IMG/VR virus record: IMGVR_UViG_3300042905_001458
Span: 1-40,247 of that record
Direction: 5' to 3' (one strand)
Origin: a virus
DNA length: 40,247 bases
How positions within the stretch are numbered: position 1 is the first letter of the stretch; each line of letters starts with the position of its first letter. This document shows, one piece after another, positions 15,583 to 23,062 of the stretch. Made by a program: the position numbers and the translations under genes. Below the pieces are notes generated by a model that was not told the DNA's origin, ran no database searches, and worked only from the letters and a program-made list of their open reading frames with translations.

Positions 15583-16951
15583 CGTCTATGTCATCAAGGT
15601 TATCAAATGAACTACTTGGTCGCATTACTGTCGGTATCTTCTCAACCGCGTAACCAGTCACCTTCTTATTCTCAAATCTCGTTAGCGGCTTATTAAAAAA
15701 CAGTTCAATGTCACCGCAAGCCCCGTTCCTATGCTTTGCCACAACTATGTAGGCAACTCCATCATCGGGCGAAGGTTGGCCGTTCACTTCGGTCTTATCC
15801 ATTTCAGGTCGGTAGATAAACTCAACTATGTCGGCATCCTGTTCTATTGCGCCCGAATCCCGAAGGTCTGACAACTTTGGAATCTTTGCACCGCCCCGCG
15901 TTTCAACCGCCCTACTTAGTTGGCTGAGACAAATAACAGGAACATCAAGAGCCTTGGCTAACATCTTTAAACTACGGCTAACCTCTGACACCTCGTTCTC
16001 TTTGCTTCGCCCCTTTTCGGTCTTATGATTAATCAATTGAAGGTAGTCAATAAACACCACATCAAGCCCGTACTGCATTTTGACCTTTCGCGCCTTGGTT
16101 CGGATACCGTTTAACGTGAAAACATCGTCAACTATCCTAAGGTTGTTCGTGGTCAGTTGCGGGGTTAACGCGTGGTACTTGTCAAAGTCCAATGGTGTCA
16201 GTTGGCCGCGTTGAATCTTGTGCAAGAAGATGCCCGTATGTACGGCCACTAACCTTTGAAACAATTGCTCCCCACTCATTTCAAGTGAAAAGAATATCAC
16301 TTTCTTATCCTCATTCACGGCCATGTGTAACGCTTCGCACAATGTCAAAGCGGTCTTGCCCATCGAAGGACGCGCGGCACGGATAATAAGGTCGGAACGT
16401 TGCCGACCGCTATACAATTGGTCAAGTTCATCAAACCCCGTCCGTATGCCAGTGATCCCGTTTGTGGTCGATGCCTTGTCCATTGCATTTGAAACTGAGG
16501 CCAAGTATTGCGCGTTGGTCTTTTCCTTGCCTATGCCTACGGAATTGGCTATACGTTCAGCTTCGGCCATAAGCAGATCGTTGGTATCGAACACGTCCTC
16601 CGAATCGTCTGCACCCATTGCGGTCAATCGCAGCCCTAAGTCAATCTGCATCCGCTTCATTTCCCGTTCCTTCAACAAGAGACAATGTTCCTGAAACGAA
16701 TCTCCCGAATTGATTGAGCCTATGAAGTCGGTAATTGATACGCTCGTTCCTGATTTTGATAGCCTATCTTCCAGAGTAAGGAACGATACCCGTTGATCCT
16801 GACCGAACATGAACGTCAACGCTTCAAACACCTTTCGGCATTTAGAATCGCTAAAACATCCTTCGGTCAATAGGTCGGAAACGGACACGTAAAGGTCGGG
16901 CGCGGCTATCAACGAACCGATGACCTGTTTTTCAATTGCTAAAGTGTTCAT
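15566..16951 (-). CDS. dnaB: Replicative DNA helicase, DnaB family
   Basis: From the chosen ATG the protein has 461 aa, a typical DnaB length. MNTLAIEKQVIGSLI begins the N-terminal DnaB domain. The C-terminal RecA-like domain has Walker A ARPSMGKTAL at about 193-202, FFSLEMS, Walker B DVVFIDYLQLI near 298-308, and CLSQLSRAVETR and LSDLRDSGAIEQDAD further on. It unwinds DNA at the phage replication fork. The start is fixed by an ATGA overlap with the stop of the DUF6291-type gene; an in-frame start 30 codons upstream would lie deep inside that gene. All helicase motifs are intact. Confidence 0.95.
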   Translation of the reverse strand: MNTLAIEKQVIGSLIAAPDLYVSVSDLLTEGCFSDSKCRKVFEALTFMFGQDQRVSFLTLEDRLSKSGTSVSITDFIGSINSGDSFQEHCLLLKEREMKRMQIDLGLRLTAMGADDSEDVFDTNDLLMAEAERIANSVGIGKEKTNAQYLASVSNAMDKASTTNGITGIRTGFDELDQLYSGRQRSDLIIRAARPSMGKTALTLCEALHMAVNEDKKVIFFSLEMSGEQLFQRLVAVHTGIFLHKIQRGQLTPLDFDKYHALTPQLTTNNLRIVDDVFTLNGIRTKARKVKMQYGLDVVFIDYLQLINHKTEKGRSKENEVSEVSRSLKMLAKALDVPVICLSQLSRAVETRGGAKIPKLSDLRDSGAIEQDADIVEFIYRPEMDKTEVNGQPSPDDGVAYIVVAKHRNGACGDIELFFNKPLTRFENKKVTGYAVEKIPTVMRPSSSFDNLDDIDDGDVF

Positions 16952-17583
16952 GTCGGATATTGTGGCGGTCTTGGAATAAATTTTGTCACAACGGGTTCGG
17001 CCTTTGGGCTGGATTGATTCGGTAGTTGAGTATCCGTCCAAACCCTGTCTTTCAAATAGTTTATAGGGTCTTTTCTGTAAAGTGGGGTTGCCTGAACATA
17101 CTTCGGAACGTGGGCTATTATCTTAGGATATTCACGCGGGTCAATCTGTGACCACTCCCTTTGTGACGGCACTCTCGATACGCCCTTGTCATACAAACTC
17201 CAAAATGTTTCAAAAAGGTCTTGTTCATTTGCATCAAAATCTTCATCCTCATTACCATTACCATTACCATTTACATTAGGGGTTGGGTTGGGGTTAGTTA
17301 GGGGTTGTTCAGGGGTTTCTTTGGGGTTCGCTTGGCCTTTGGTTGGCCGACCTCCTTTTGACCCATGTGAAGCACCTTTTGAACCGTTTTCAAACTTACG
17401 AATGTTCGCATCAAGGTTAGGCTTAATCAGCGTCCAAATCGTTTTAGCTACTCCAGTCAATTCAGGCTCTTGAAAATTCAAGCCGTAGTCGAAAATAGCC
17501 TCGTAAAGAATTGACTTGGTTTTGTGGTCTAACCCCCGCATCGCTTCAAAGAAGCTGCGGTAAAATATCATACTATCTCGCAT
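16948..17583 (-). CDS. DUF6291-type replication protein (helicase loader/initiator candidate)
   Basis: A 211-aa protein starting MRDSMIFYRSFFEAMRGL, followed by SILYEAIFDYGLN and PELTGVAKTIWTLIKPNLD, the signature of DUF6291. A low-complexity linker follows (KGGRPTKGQ, Pro/Asn runs, NGNGNGNEDED) and then a C-terminal domain with FETFWSLYDKGVSR. This linker plus helicase adjacency resembles phage replication initiators or helicase loaders, which are usually encoded just before DnaB. The start is the ATG after the 40-aa gene's overlap; an upstream start would add a hydrophobic stretch read from another gene's region. Loader role is inference. Confidence 0.75.
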   Translation of the reverse strand: MRDSMIFYRSFFEAMRGLDHKTKSILYEAIFDYGLNFQEPELTGVAKTIWTLIKPNLDANIRKFENGSKGASHGSKGGRPTKGQANPKETPEQPLTNPNPTPNVNGNGNGNEDEDFDANEQDLFETFWSLYDKGVSRVPSQREWSQIDPREYPKIIAHVPKYVQATPLYRKDPINYLKDRVWTDTQLPNQSSPKAEPVVTKFIPRPPQYPT

Positions 17584-17695
17584 GGTCAATGAAAAAAGGT
17601 GAGCGGCTATGGTAATCAGCCATAGTAGAATATGGAACACCGCTACACACGGCCTTGACCAAATCGTTTTTACCGCCCGTGAATGCTTTTTTCAT
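17573..17695 (-). CDS. Small basic protein (40 aa)
   Basis: A 40-codon ORF starting MKKAFTGGKNDLVKAVCSGV and ending FFIDHAR, overlapping the DUF6291-type gene by 11 bp and preceded by an A-rich leader. It fills most of the gap after RNase H. The 8-base inverted repeat CTACACAC/GTGTGTAG brackets its first 50 bases, one arm lying directly before its ATG. Reality is supported by tiling and composition, not by homology. Confidence 0.5.
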   Translation of the reverse strand: MKKAFTGGKNDLVKAVCSGVPYSTMADYHSRSPFFIDHAR

Positions 17696-17704
17696 TGTGT
17701 GTAG
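17643..17704 (-). repeat. Inverted repeat CTACACAC...GTGTGTAG around the start of the 40-aa gene
   Basis: Two perfect 8-base arms separated by 46 bases. In the transcript they could form a stem that encloses the ATG and first codons of the 40-aa gene, with one arm ending two bases before the start codon. This could control translation; chance is not excluded. Confidence 0.35.
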
Positions 17705-17741
17705 ATTCCCGATTGATTGTCGGACATTGCGAAGTTAGTAA

Positions 17742-18224
17742 TTAATTCGATGCTTGCAAGGAGTTTATTTTATTCCACTTCGCTTTTCTTGCCTCATTGT
17801 CACACCAATCGTTGACCCAACTTCGCGGGTTTTCCTTAGTGGTGTGCGCACGAACATGCCTAAACTCAATAGTCGGTTTGCTCTTTCCTGTTGATACCAC
17901 CTTATTGAATGACATTCTATACTTTTCACCCGCCTTCGCCCCTCCCGTGTAGGCGTTCTGAGCAGCCTTATCGTTCGTAAGTACGTGAATTGCGTTCATT
18001 GAATCGGTGTTAACGATAATCTTTGTCACACCATCGCAACCGTGTATAACGGTCATCAAGGCATTGATTATGCACTTTATCTCGCAGTCGGTAGGGTCGC
18101 TACACTTGTCCCTAAATGTTCCTGACTTGGTTATTTTGAAAGAGTTACTAATTGCCCAAAAAGCGTACCCTCCAAGTTTGTGCGGCTTACTGAAACTCGC
18201 ATCCGTGTTAATTGTGCAAAGCAT
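17742..18224 (-). CDS. RNase HI-like ribonuclease
   Basis: A 160-aa protein with the RNase H fold landmarks: INTDASF with D8, a conserved E48 (DCEIKCIINAL), VNTDSMNAI with D74, and a C-terminal HVRAHTT plus VNDWCDNEARKA carrying H127 and D139/D142. These residues coordinate two metals for hydrolysis of RNA in RNA-DNA hybrids. In a phage replication operon the likely job is primer removal or supply of ribonucleotides from hybrids. It sits between the winged-helix gene and the DUF6291/DnaB genes. The catalytic set is complete. Confidence 0.85.
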   Translation of the reverse strand: MLCTINTDASFSKPHKLGGYAFWAISNSFKITKSGTFRDKCSDPTDCEIKCIINALMTVIHGCDGVTKIIVNTDSMNAIHVLTNDKAAQNAYTGGAKAGEKYRMSFNKVVSTGKSKPTIEFRHVRAHTTKENPRSWVNDWCDNEARKAKWNKINSLQASN

Positions 18225-18238
18225 GGTTTCTGTTTATT

Positions 18239-18460
18239 TCACTCCCCCTTCCGATACTCCATTACTCTAACAGTCTCACCGTAACGGTTTACGATGTGGA
18301 TCATTTGCCTGTGGATAGGAAACCCCGACTTCTCAAGTTCGCCTATCCGTGAAGATAGTTCGCAGATTCCGAGGTCAATGAATGCGGTTAGACGGGTCAC
18401 CTTGCCTCCGTTGTTGAAGTGGGATTGAAGCCTTTCGAGTTGGGTTGATGTGTGTTGCAT
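18239..18460 (-). CDS. Small helix-turn-helix DNA-binding protein
   Basis: From the chosen ATG it has 73 aa: QHTSTQLERLQSHFNNGGKV, then TRLTAFIDLGICELSSRIGELEKSGFPI. This is a familiar phage helix-turn-helix layout in which the second helix pair (LGICELSSRIGELEKSG) is the recognition part, followed by a beta hairpin of the winged type. The internal ATG is preferred over one 13 codons upstream because it clears the previous gene and has an A-rich leader. It may regulate early transcription; its target is unknown. Confidence 0.7.
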   Translation of the reverse strand: MQHTSTQLERLQSHFNNGGKVTRLTAFIDLGICELSSRIGELEKSGFPIHRQMIHIVNRYGETVRVMEYRKGE

Positions 18461-18471
18461 GGGTTTGGTTT

Positions 18472-19005
18472 TTATTTCTGACCTATTTGTGATTTGCATT
18501 TGTAGATGTGGCTCAATGCCAATAGTATTCCAACGTAGGGTTTTCGCTCTTTGATCCTTACTGGATAGTAATTGAAATCAGGTAGGCTTATGATTCCAAG
18601 TTCGTCCACGCTTTCTATTTCCGAATACGCTATCAGTTGAAGTTTGTTCTCGAAGTAAACGCCCTTCGCATTACTCTTGAAATCACAAAGGTATGTCGTG
18701 CCATTTCTGGTGAACTTCACATCATACCTACCTTTCCAATGTTCGCAGGAAACCGACTTCTCAGATTCAACTATTTCAGCCCCCTCGAAAAACCTGTGGT
18801 AATTAGCCCTTAGTGTCGGGTCTTCAATTTCCTTGTTCAGCTTTATCATTTGCTCAACCTGTTCATGAAATGATCGACCGACCGCCTTCGACCTGTTGTT
18901 GTGGTCTTCGAGCGAAATGCCCTCCAAGCCTATTTTATTCGCCCAATTAAGTAGGGCGGGCTTGTCGAGAAGACTAAGTAGTTGTGTTACTGATGGCTGA
19001 TTCAT
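18472..19005 (-). CDS. PD-(D/E)XK nuclease (RecB/Cas4-like)
   Basis: A 177-aa single-domain nuclease. SFHEQVEQMI gives the motif I histidine (H46/47), GRYDVKF the first catalytic Asp (D95), LCDFKSN the second Asp and Lys (D108, K110), and NKLQLIAYSEI the downstream Gln/Tyr motif (Q123, Y127). This order matches RecB-like PD-(D/E)XK exonucleases. With the ERF annealing protein at 14.1-14.8 kb it could form a phage recombination pair. It overlaps the PAPS-reductase-like gene by 32 bp, suggesting coupled translation. Confidence 0.8.
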   Translation of the reverse strand: MNQPSVTQLLSLLDKPALLNWANKIGLEGISLEDHNNRSKAVGRSFHEQVEQMIKLNKEIEDPTLRANYHRFFEGAEIVESEKSVSCEHWKGRYDVKFTRNGTTYLCDFKSNAKGVYFENKLQLIAYSEIESVDELGIISLPDFNYYPVRIKERKPYVGILLALSHIYKCKSQIGQK

Positions 19006-20218
19006 TTTTCGTTATCTGTTCGTTTATTTTTCTCTTTGCTTTGATCTCTTTGAACTGGTGGTAAGCGTCCGAAAGCGGTTGTGTCTGTCCAAGCCCCTTG
19101 CACCAATAGTCATTTCGTAAAAGTACCTTGCACATCCTTCGCCATGATGGAACCCAACACTTGTTTTCCAGATCTTCGGGTGCTTCATCAGGAATTGAGA
19201 CATAGCCGCGATCCTGCCAACCTTTGATGAACTTTTTAAACCGCTTCGAGTAGTGTTCAGATGTGGCCTTTGGCATTGTAGACAGTAGCATATTGCAGAA
19301 CGACTGCCATGTGTGTCCTTCGGGTCTATTTATCTTGTGGTATCCAGTCATGTTTCCATTTTCCTGAATGTACAATGCGCCACTATTCACACCATTCACA
19401 CGAACGACCAACCTATACCAAGTCTCAGGCTCTAAAATGTGATACAACCACAACCCCTTTCTTTGGTCGTCACCGTATGGCTGACACAATCGTTGCTGAC
19501 TGATTTTCACACCCGCCATCATCATCTTATCGTATATCCGATTATGCGGCAAGTGACTGAATTTACCATTGAACACCCAAATGTCCTCTGTTTTCCAATC
19601 GTAGATCGGATAGACGTTAAAGAGGTTTTTTGAAACCAATGTAGTCCACTTCCAACCGTTTACCATAAGCCCGTCCTTGCGCGAAACTATCGCCCTGTAT
19701 CGGTGTAATGATTCATCTGACCTGATGCCAATGAATGCAGCCGTCTTCTTGCCTTGTGAATACCACTGTCCGAATATTACCATGAACTCCTCAAACTCCA
19801 TGTTCGGAACGTAGAAATCATACTGTGAAAGGTCAGAGGCTAATTTAGGCTTATCCCTTACCCAAATGTCCTTTTTTGATTCGTCCCAACAAGCCCAACG
19901 CGGCTGAAAATTACTAACCGCATTTCGCAGTAGAAGTTCAGCACACACCCAATGCAGTTCAATGTGGTCTTTGTACATTTCGACCATGTGTTCAATATGG
20001 GTAATGGTATCGTTGTACTGAGCCTCCAAGTCGATAATTAGAAGCCCGACCTTTCGGCCTCTTTTTATAGCCTCCTCCATAACGAGGTGCGTCATTACGC
20101 TACTGTCCTTACCGCCTGAGAATGAAATGTAAATGCGTTCAAACTCATCGAATGACTTTGATATGCGTTCTCTACTTGCGTCCAGTACGCTTGATTCAAT
20201 GTATCTTTTCGTTGCCAT
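18974..20218 (-). CDS. PAPS reductase-like / DUF3440-type PP-loop protein (IbrA-like)
   Basis: A 414-aa protein with the PP-loop ATP pyrophosphatase motif SFSGGKDSS at residues 32-40, then LLIIDLEAQYNDTITHIEHM, both typical of the PAPS-reductase/DUF3440 family. FIGIRSDESLHRYRAI and NLFNVYPIYDWKTEDIWVFN follow, matching the IbrA-like subgroup. Cys residues (CWDES, QRLCQPYG, NKCW, RRMCKVLL) are scattered and no CxxC cluster is evident. PP-loop enzymes activate a substrate as an adenylate, usually for sulfur or nitrogen transfer. Two bases separate it from the ParB-like gene upstream, the IbrB-IbrA pairing known in other bacteria and phages. True substrate unknown. Confidence 0.8.
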   Translation of the reverse strand: MATKRYIESSVLDASRERISKSFDEFERIYISFSGGKDSSVMTHLVMEEAIKRGRKVGLLIIDLEAQYNDTITHIEHMVEMYKDHIELHWVCAELLLRNAVSNFQPRWACWDESKKDIWVRDKPKLASDLSQYDFYVPNMEFEEFMVIFGQWYSQGKKTAAFIGIRSDESLHRYRAIVSRKDGLMVNGWKWTTLVSKNLFNVYPIYDWKTEDIWVFNGKFSHLPHNRIYDKMMMAGVKISQQRLCQPYGDDQRKGLWLYHILEPETWYRLVVRVNGVNSGALYIQENGNMTGYHKINRPEGHTWQSFCNMLLSTMPKATSEHYSKRFKKFIKGWQDRGYVSIPDEAPEDLENKCWVPSWRRMCKVLLRNDYWCKGLGQTQPLSDAYHQFKEIKAKRKINEQITKNESAISNTTT

Positions 20219-20219
20219 T

Positions 20220-21347
20220 TCAGTAGATATTTACTTGTCGTCCGATAGATAACGCCTCCTCAATTGTCAACGCGTCCATTTGGTATTTATCCCTCCACTT
20301 GTTCAGGTACACAAGTGCTAACTCATTCGCCTGATCCATTTGCTCTTGGCTCATTAGGTTGAACCCTGCACAATACTTGGACGGAACTCCCGTTGCGTAG
20401 CACATAGCGGCCTGACCTAACCACGCAATTCTATTCATTGCGGAATTAGTAAGGTAGTGCTCGCATGAATTGACCCATTCGGTTATTACTCCTGAAAGTG
20501 CCGCCTCAAATCTTGGTGAATCTGAAAGGAAATCAGCATAAGCCCTTTCGCACTCCTCGCCCGTCATTCCAACTTTCTTTGAAGCATAGAATCCCGCCTT
20601 GTGACATTCCCACTTATCGAACGTGTGAAATATTCGGGTCGGGTCGCTTGTGTTGACGGTTCTGTAATCTTCCAACTCCTCTTCTGTAAGGTCGTCTGTG
20701 ATAGGCTCAAATGAAGATTCCGTGTCCGAAGATTCCCATGCCTTACTGAACTCATCATTCTTGAAAATGTCCTGCAACCCCGTTATCTGACAAAGGCGTA
20801 GGATTTCGTCTTCGTCCATTCCAAGTTCACGCGCAATGCGTTCGTTTTTCCAGTTCCTGTTTTTCAGTTCGAGGATTATCTCGCTCATTGCATCCACCTG
20901 ATGCTTTCCCCTTGCGCGGTTGTGGCGTATCGTTGAAGCTATCCTGTCATTCTTGCCCGACTGTTCCTTGCGTATGGAAACGATCGGAGCGTAACCATGT
21001 ACGCGGCCTTGCACGATCTTCGATTCCCTACATACCCGCGTCCTATGAAACCCGTCCACAACTTCAATTTTTCCATCATAAGGATAGGTAACGACTGGTT
21101 GTGTGTAGCCATCATTCATTATTGATACTTCGAGCAACTCCATTTCAGGTGGAGCGACCTTGTTCGGGTTGTAGTCATTTGCGACTATCGAACCTATCGG
21201 CATCCATTCAACGAAATCAACAGGCTCGTTTTTGAACGGTGACAACTCATGTATGTGTCGCCTTAGTTCATTTATGGCAGTCACCTTTTCGGACATATCC
21301 ATCGGATGCAAATAATCCGTTATCTGTTTTTCAATGTTTTGATTCAT
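20220..21347 (-). CDS. ParB-like protein with IbrB-type domain
   Basis: From the chosen ATG it has 375 aa. The ParB/sulfiredoxin-like domain shows NDYNPNKVAPPEMELL at about 57-72, GYTQPVVTYPYDGKIEVV, and DGFHRTRVC at about 98-106. A helix-turn-helix region follows (NRNWKNERIARELGMDEDEI, about 163-182). The C-terminal domain contains WVNSCEHYLTNSAMNRIAWL at about 297-316, a conserved block of unknown function. This ATG is preferred because the 17 extra residues from an upstream ATG (NYYFYGNKIRK) are translated AT-rich leader. It pairs with the PP-loop gene. Nuclease or modification activity is not established. Confidence 0.75.
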   Translation of the reverse strand: MNQNIEKQITDYLHPMDMSEKVTAINELRRHIHELSPFKNEPVDFVEWMPIGSIVANDYNPNKVAPPEMELLEVSIMNDGYTQPVVTYPYDGKIEVVDGFHRTRVCRESKIVQGRVHGYAPIVSIRKEQSGKNDRIASTIRHNRARGKHQVDAMSEIILELKNRNWKNERIARELGMDEDEILRLCQITGLQDIFKNDEFSKAWESSDTESSFEPITDDLTEEELEDYRTVNTSDPTRIFHTFDKWECHKAGFYASKKVGMTGEECERAYADFLSDSPRFEAALSGVITEWVNSCEHYLTNSAMNRIAWLGQAAMCYATGVPSKYCAGFNLMSQEQMDQANELALVYLNKWRDKYQMDALTIEEALSIGRQVNIY

Positions 21348-21408
21348 TTTCCTTATCTTATTTCCGTAAAAATAATAATTAATTTCGTCCGTTTGCATCT
21401 ATCCGTAA

Positions 21409-21425
21409 TTTGGAATGGTTCTAAA
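21409..21425. repeat. 7-1-7 palindrome, copy 2 (TTTGGAATGGTTCTAAA)
   Basis: Second of the four related inverted repeats, upstream of the ParB-like gene, 62 bp from the chosen ATG. No clean -33/-7 pair was found between this copy and the gene, unlike the other copies. Confidence 0.6.
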
Positions 21426-21429
21426 TAGG

Positions 21430-21714
21430 CTATTGCTCGTCACCTTGCCCGAAGATGAAAAAAGTGCCGTTGTCGTATTGAATGTCAACGGCGTTCTGCA
21501 ACTCATCGAATACGCGAATAAAGGTGTAACGCCCTGACTTTATCGGCTTAACGCCTATTGCTTCGGCCAGTAGATGCAGCGTCTTACGGTCTGTGATGAT
21601 GTGGTCGTAACACTCCATCTTTAGCCGTACAACCGCCTTGATTCCTTCGTTGCGTACAAAGGTCGGAATCTTCGTGTTGGAGAGTTTTAATTCAAGTTCT
21701 GTCGATGTGATCAT
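21430..21714 (-). CDS. Hypothetical protein
   Basis: A 94-aa protein with helical centre (RKTLHLLAEAIGVKPIK) and a beta-rich end (DIQYDNGTFFIFGQG). No family recognised. It overlaps the preceding gene by an ATGA and is followed immediately by a palindrome, so it ends a short early cluster of three small genes. Confidence 0.6.
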   Translation of the reverse strand: MITSTELELKLSNTKIPTFVRNEGIKAVVRLKMECYDHIITDRKTLHLLAEAIGVKPIKSGRYTFIRVFDELQNAVDIQYDNGTFFIFGQGDEQ

Positions 21715-21986
21715 TCTGCTATTGTATAAGGTTCTGTTTTTAATTCGCTTGGAAAATCATTTACCGTGAAGGTCGTATCGTTGCACAGGTCGCACTCATC
21801 GAAGTGACTAAGTAGCCAATCCGTAACCTCATCCTCAATGTATGTGTAGATTGACACTACTCTGTCGGGTATATCCTCGGCTATTGAATCGCGGGTGTAT
21901 CGAGTACTGCCCTGCTCGAATTGAACCGAGGCGTGAAACTGATAACACCCGTCTAACGTGGTGACTGTGATGTGGTTGGTTTGCAT
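21711..21986 (-). CDS. Hypothetical acidic protein
   Basis: A 91-aa acidic protein with an EDEVTDWLLSHFDECDLCND segment whose CxxC could bind a metal or form a disulfide. Otherwise mixed alpha/beta without a recognised family. A 4-base periodic repeat rich in TAA separates it from the upstream gene, insulating it from readthrough in any frame. Confidence 0.6.
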   Translation of the reverse strand: MQTNHITVTTLDGCYQFHASVQFEQGSTRYTRDSIAEDIPDRVVSIYTYIEDEVTDWLLSHFDECDLCNDTTFTVNDFPSELKTEPYTIAE

Positions 21987-21997
21987 TTCGTGGTTGG

Positions 21998-22035
21998 TTA
22001 CTTAGTTAGTTACTTAGTTACTTAGTTAGTAGTAG
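21998..22035 (-). repeat. Tetranucleotide repeat with TAA in all three frames
   Basis: The coding strand reads repeated TAAC/TAAG units from inside the last codons of the 67-aa gene to just before the 91-aa gene. Because the unit is four bases and each carries TAA, all three frames meet stops within 12 bases. Either a slippage-born simple repeat or an insulator between two early genes. Confidence 0.6.
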
Positions 22036-22225
22036 CTGATTCTAAAACGCCTAACTCAACATCTCTCGTATATGCTTTGATGAACTTCATTTTCGGAACG
22101 TCAAAGTAGAAAACGTAGTTGTCATTGTCTGACAGGTTTTCAGCTGTAACCTTATTCCCGCTCTTACTGATCCTAACAATTTTATGTCGTTCACCGATTG
22201 TGTTTACAAAGATTTTCCCTTTCAT
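22022..22225 (-). CDS. Small basic early protein
   Basis: A 67-aa basic protein of predicted beta-barrel type (KIFVNTIGERHKIVRISKSG, then VFYFDVPKMKFIKAYT). No family recognised. Its leader is nearly identical to that of the 48-aa gene at about 23.7-23.8 kb although the two proteins are unrelated. A 10-codon upstream ORF (MKHDTKKLPR) ends on the gene's own start codon as ATGA, which may couple its translation. Confidence 0.6.
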   Translation of the reverse strand: MKGKIFVNTIGERHKIVRISKSGNKVTAENLSDNDNYVFYFDVPKMKFIKAYTRDVELGVLESATTN

Positions 22226-22300
22226 CGTGGTAGTTTTTTAGTGTCGTGCTTCATTGCTTACGACCTGACAATGATCGGGGTTATTATCGACACTACCAAA
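22226..22300 (-). promoter_or_regulatory. Leader and candidate promoter duplicated at 23.84-23.91 kb
   Basis: Contains TTTGGTAGTGTCGA near the far end, a degenerate -7 box (GATCATTG, N20 from TTTG), then TTGTCAGGTCG, CGACACTA and ACTACCACG-ATG. The same ordered elements precede the 48-aa gene. The GGTAGT/ACTACC and TAGTGTCG/CGACACTA arms are inverted repeats. Confidence 0.5.
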
Positions 22301-22322
22301 TTAATCTTTGATTTTGCGCTAA

Positions 22323-22339
22323 TTTAGAATGATTCTAAA
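22323..22339. repeat. 7-1-7 palindrome, copy 3 (TTTAGAATGATTCTAAA)
   Basis: A perfect inverted repeat with a single central base, identical to copy 4. It lies about 69 bp upstream of the presumed transcription start of the 67-aa gene, directly after the end of the lysis cassette. Confidence 0.7.
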
Positions 22340-22344
22340 TAAGG

Positions 22345-22773
22345 TCACTTAGCTATTATCAGCCCTGCACCAATCCCAACACCCAATCCAGTCACCCCAG
22401 TAGCAACCATTCCAATCGTTGACTTGAACCACTTGGCAACGGCCTGCCGCTTCAATCGTTTAACCTCTTTTTCAGTCAATTCGGTCACGTCATCCGCGAC
22501 CTCGATAATCGTATCCTTTGCCGCGACAATTAACTCCAGTTGCTCGATGTTCGTTTCGAGTAGTTCGGTTCGGGTCTGCCAATGCGTTACTTGCGTTTCA
22601 AGTTCGATCACCTTGTCCTTTGATTTCCACGCGCCTATCAAAGCAATTGTCACGGGTTCGGAGTTGCAGTAGTAAGCGTTGCCGTCAATCCTGACCAACT
22701 TCTGCGCTGATGTGTTGGAGTTCGCCAAGGATAGCAGAAGTGTCACCACGGAGTAAAGTAAGATTCGGTTCAT
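22345..22773 (-). CDS. Exported coiled-coil protein, probable lysis accessory (spanin-like)
   Basis: From the ATG chosen it has 142 aa. MNRILLYSVVTLLLSLANSNTSAQ is a signal peptide with a likely type I site after TSA. A Cys-bearing loop, a long charged coiled coil (about 50-115) and a C-terminal Gly-rich hydrophobic segment (TGVTGLGVGIGAGLIIAK) follow. It overlaps the preceding membrane protein by 89 bp in another frame, a hallmark of i-spanin/o-spanin pairs. No lipobox Cys is present, unlike classical o-spanins, so the membrane attachment would be by the C-terminal segment. Alternatively a unimolecular spanin-type protein. Confidence 0.6.
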   Translation of the reverse strand: MNRILLYSVVTLLLSLANSNTSAQKLVRIDGNAYYCNSEPVTIALIGAWKSKDKVIELETQVTHWQTRTELLETNIEQLELIVAAKDTIIEVADDVTELTEKEVKRLKRQAVAKWFKSTIGMVATGVTGLGVGIGAGLIIAK

Positions 22774-23062
22774 TTTGTTTAAGTCGGTTGTAACGGTTGA
22801 TTGATTCGGATAGTTTGGCCTCGTTGTCTTTAAGCGCAATGTGAATTATACTGACAGAATCAACGGCCTGTTGTACCTTATATTCAGCATCTTGCCGCGT
22901 TTGGAGCAGTTGGTTTATCTGTGCTTTGTTAACGGCCTTTTCTCTTTGGTTGCTCATCCATAGTTGAACGGATAGGAATATGATGAGAGCGATAAGAATA
23001 GCGGCTAACGTGGCGGCTGCAATGAGAATGTAGCGGTATGGCTTCGGGTCGAGGGCTGTCAT
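22685..23062 (-). CDS. Inner-membrane spanin-like protein
   Basis: A 125-aa protein with one N-terminal transmembrane helix (about 11-35, YILIAAATLAAILIALIIFL) and a long charged coiled coil (about 38-95), ending in a soluble tail. This N-in topology with a coiled periplasmic part is the i-spanin pattern (Rz-like). It starts with an ATGA overlap on the endolysin and its 3' end overlaps a second exported coiled-coil gene, so endolysin, i-spanin and partner form a standard three-gene lysis cassette. Spanins fuse inner and outer membranes at the end of lysis. Confidence 0.7.
   Translation of the reverse strand: MTALDPKPYRYILIAAATLAAILIALIIFLSVQLWMSNQREKAVNKAQINQLLQTRQDAEYKVQQAVDSVSIIHIALKDNEAKLSESINRYNRLKQNEPNLTLLRGDTSAILGELQHISAEVGQD

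Noticed and set aside
17220-17350. Low-complexity run (TTACCA and GGGGTT units) considered as a repeat array
   Set aside because: It is the coding sequence for the Asn/Gly/Pro linker of the DUF6291-type protein; unit number is small and imperfect.
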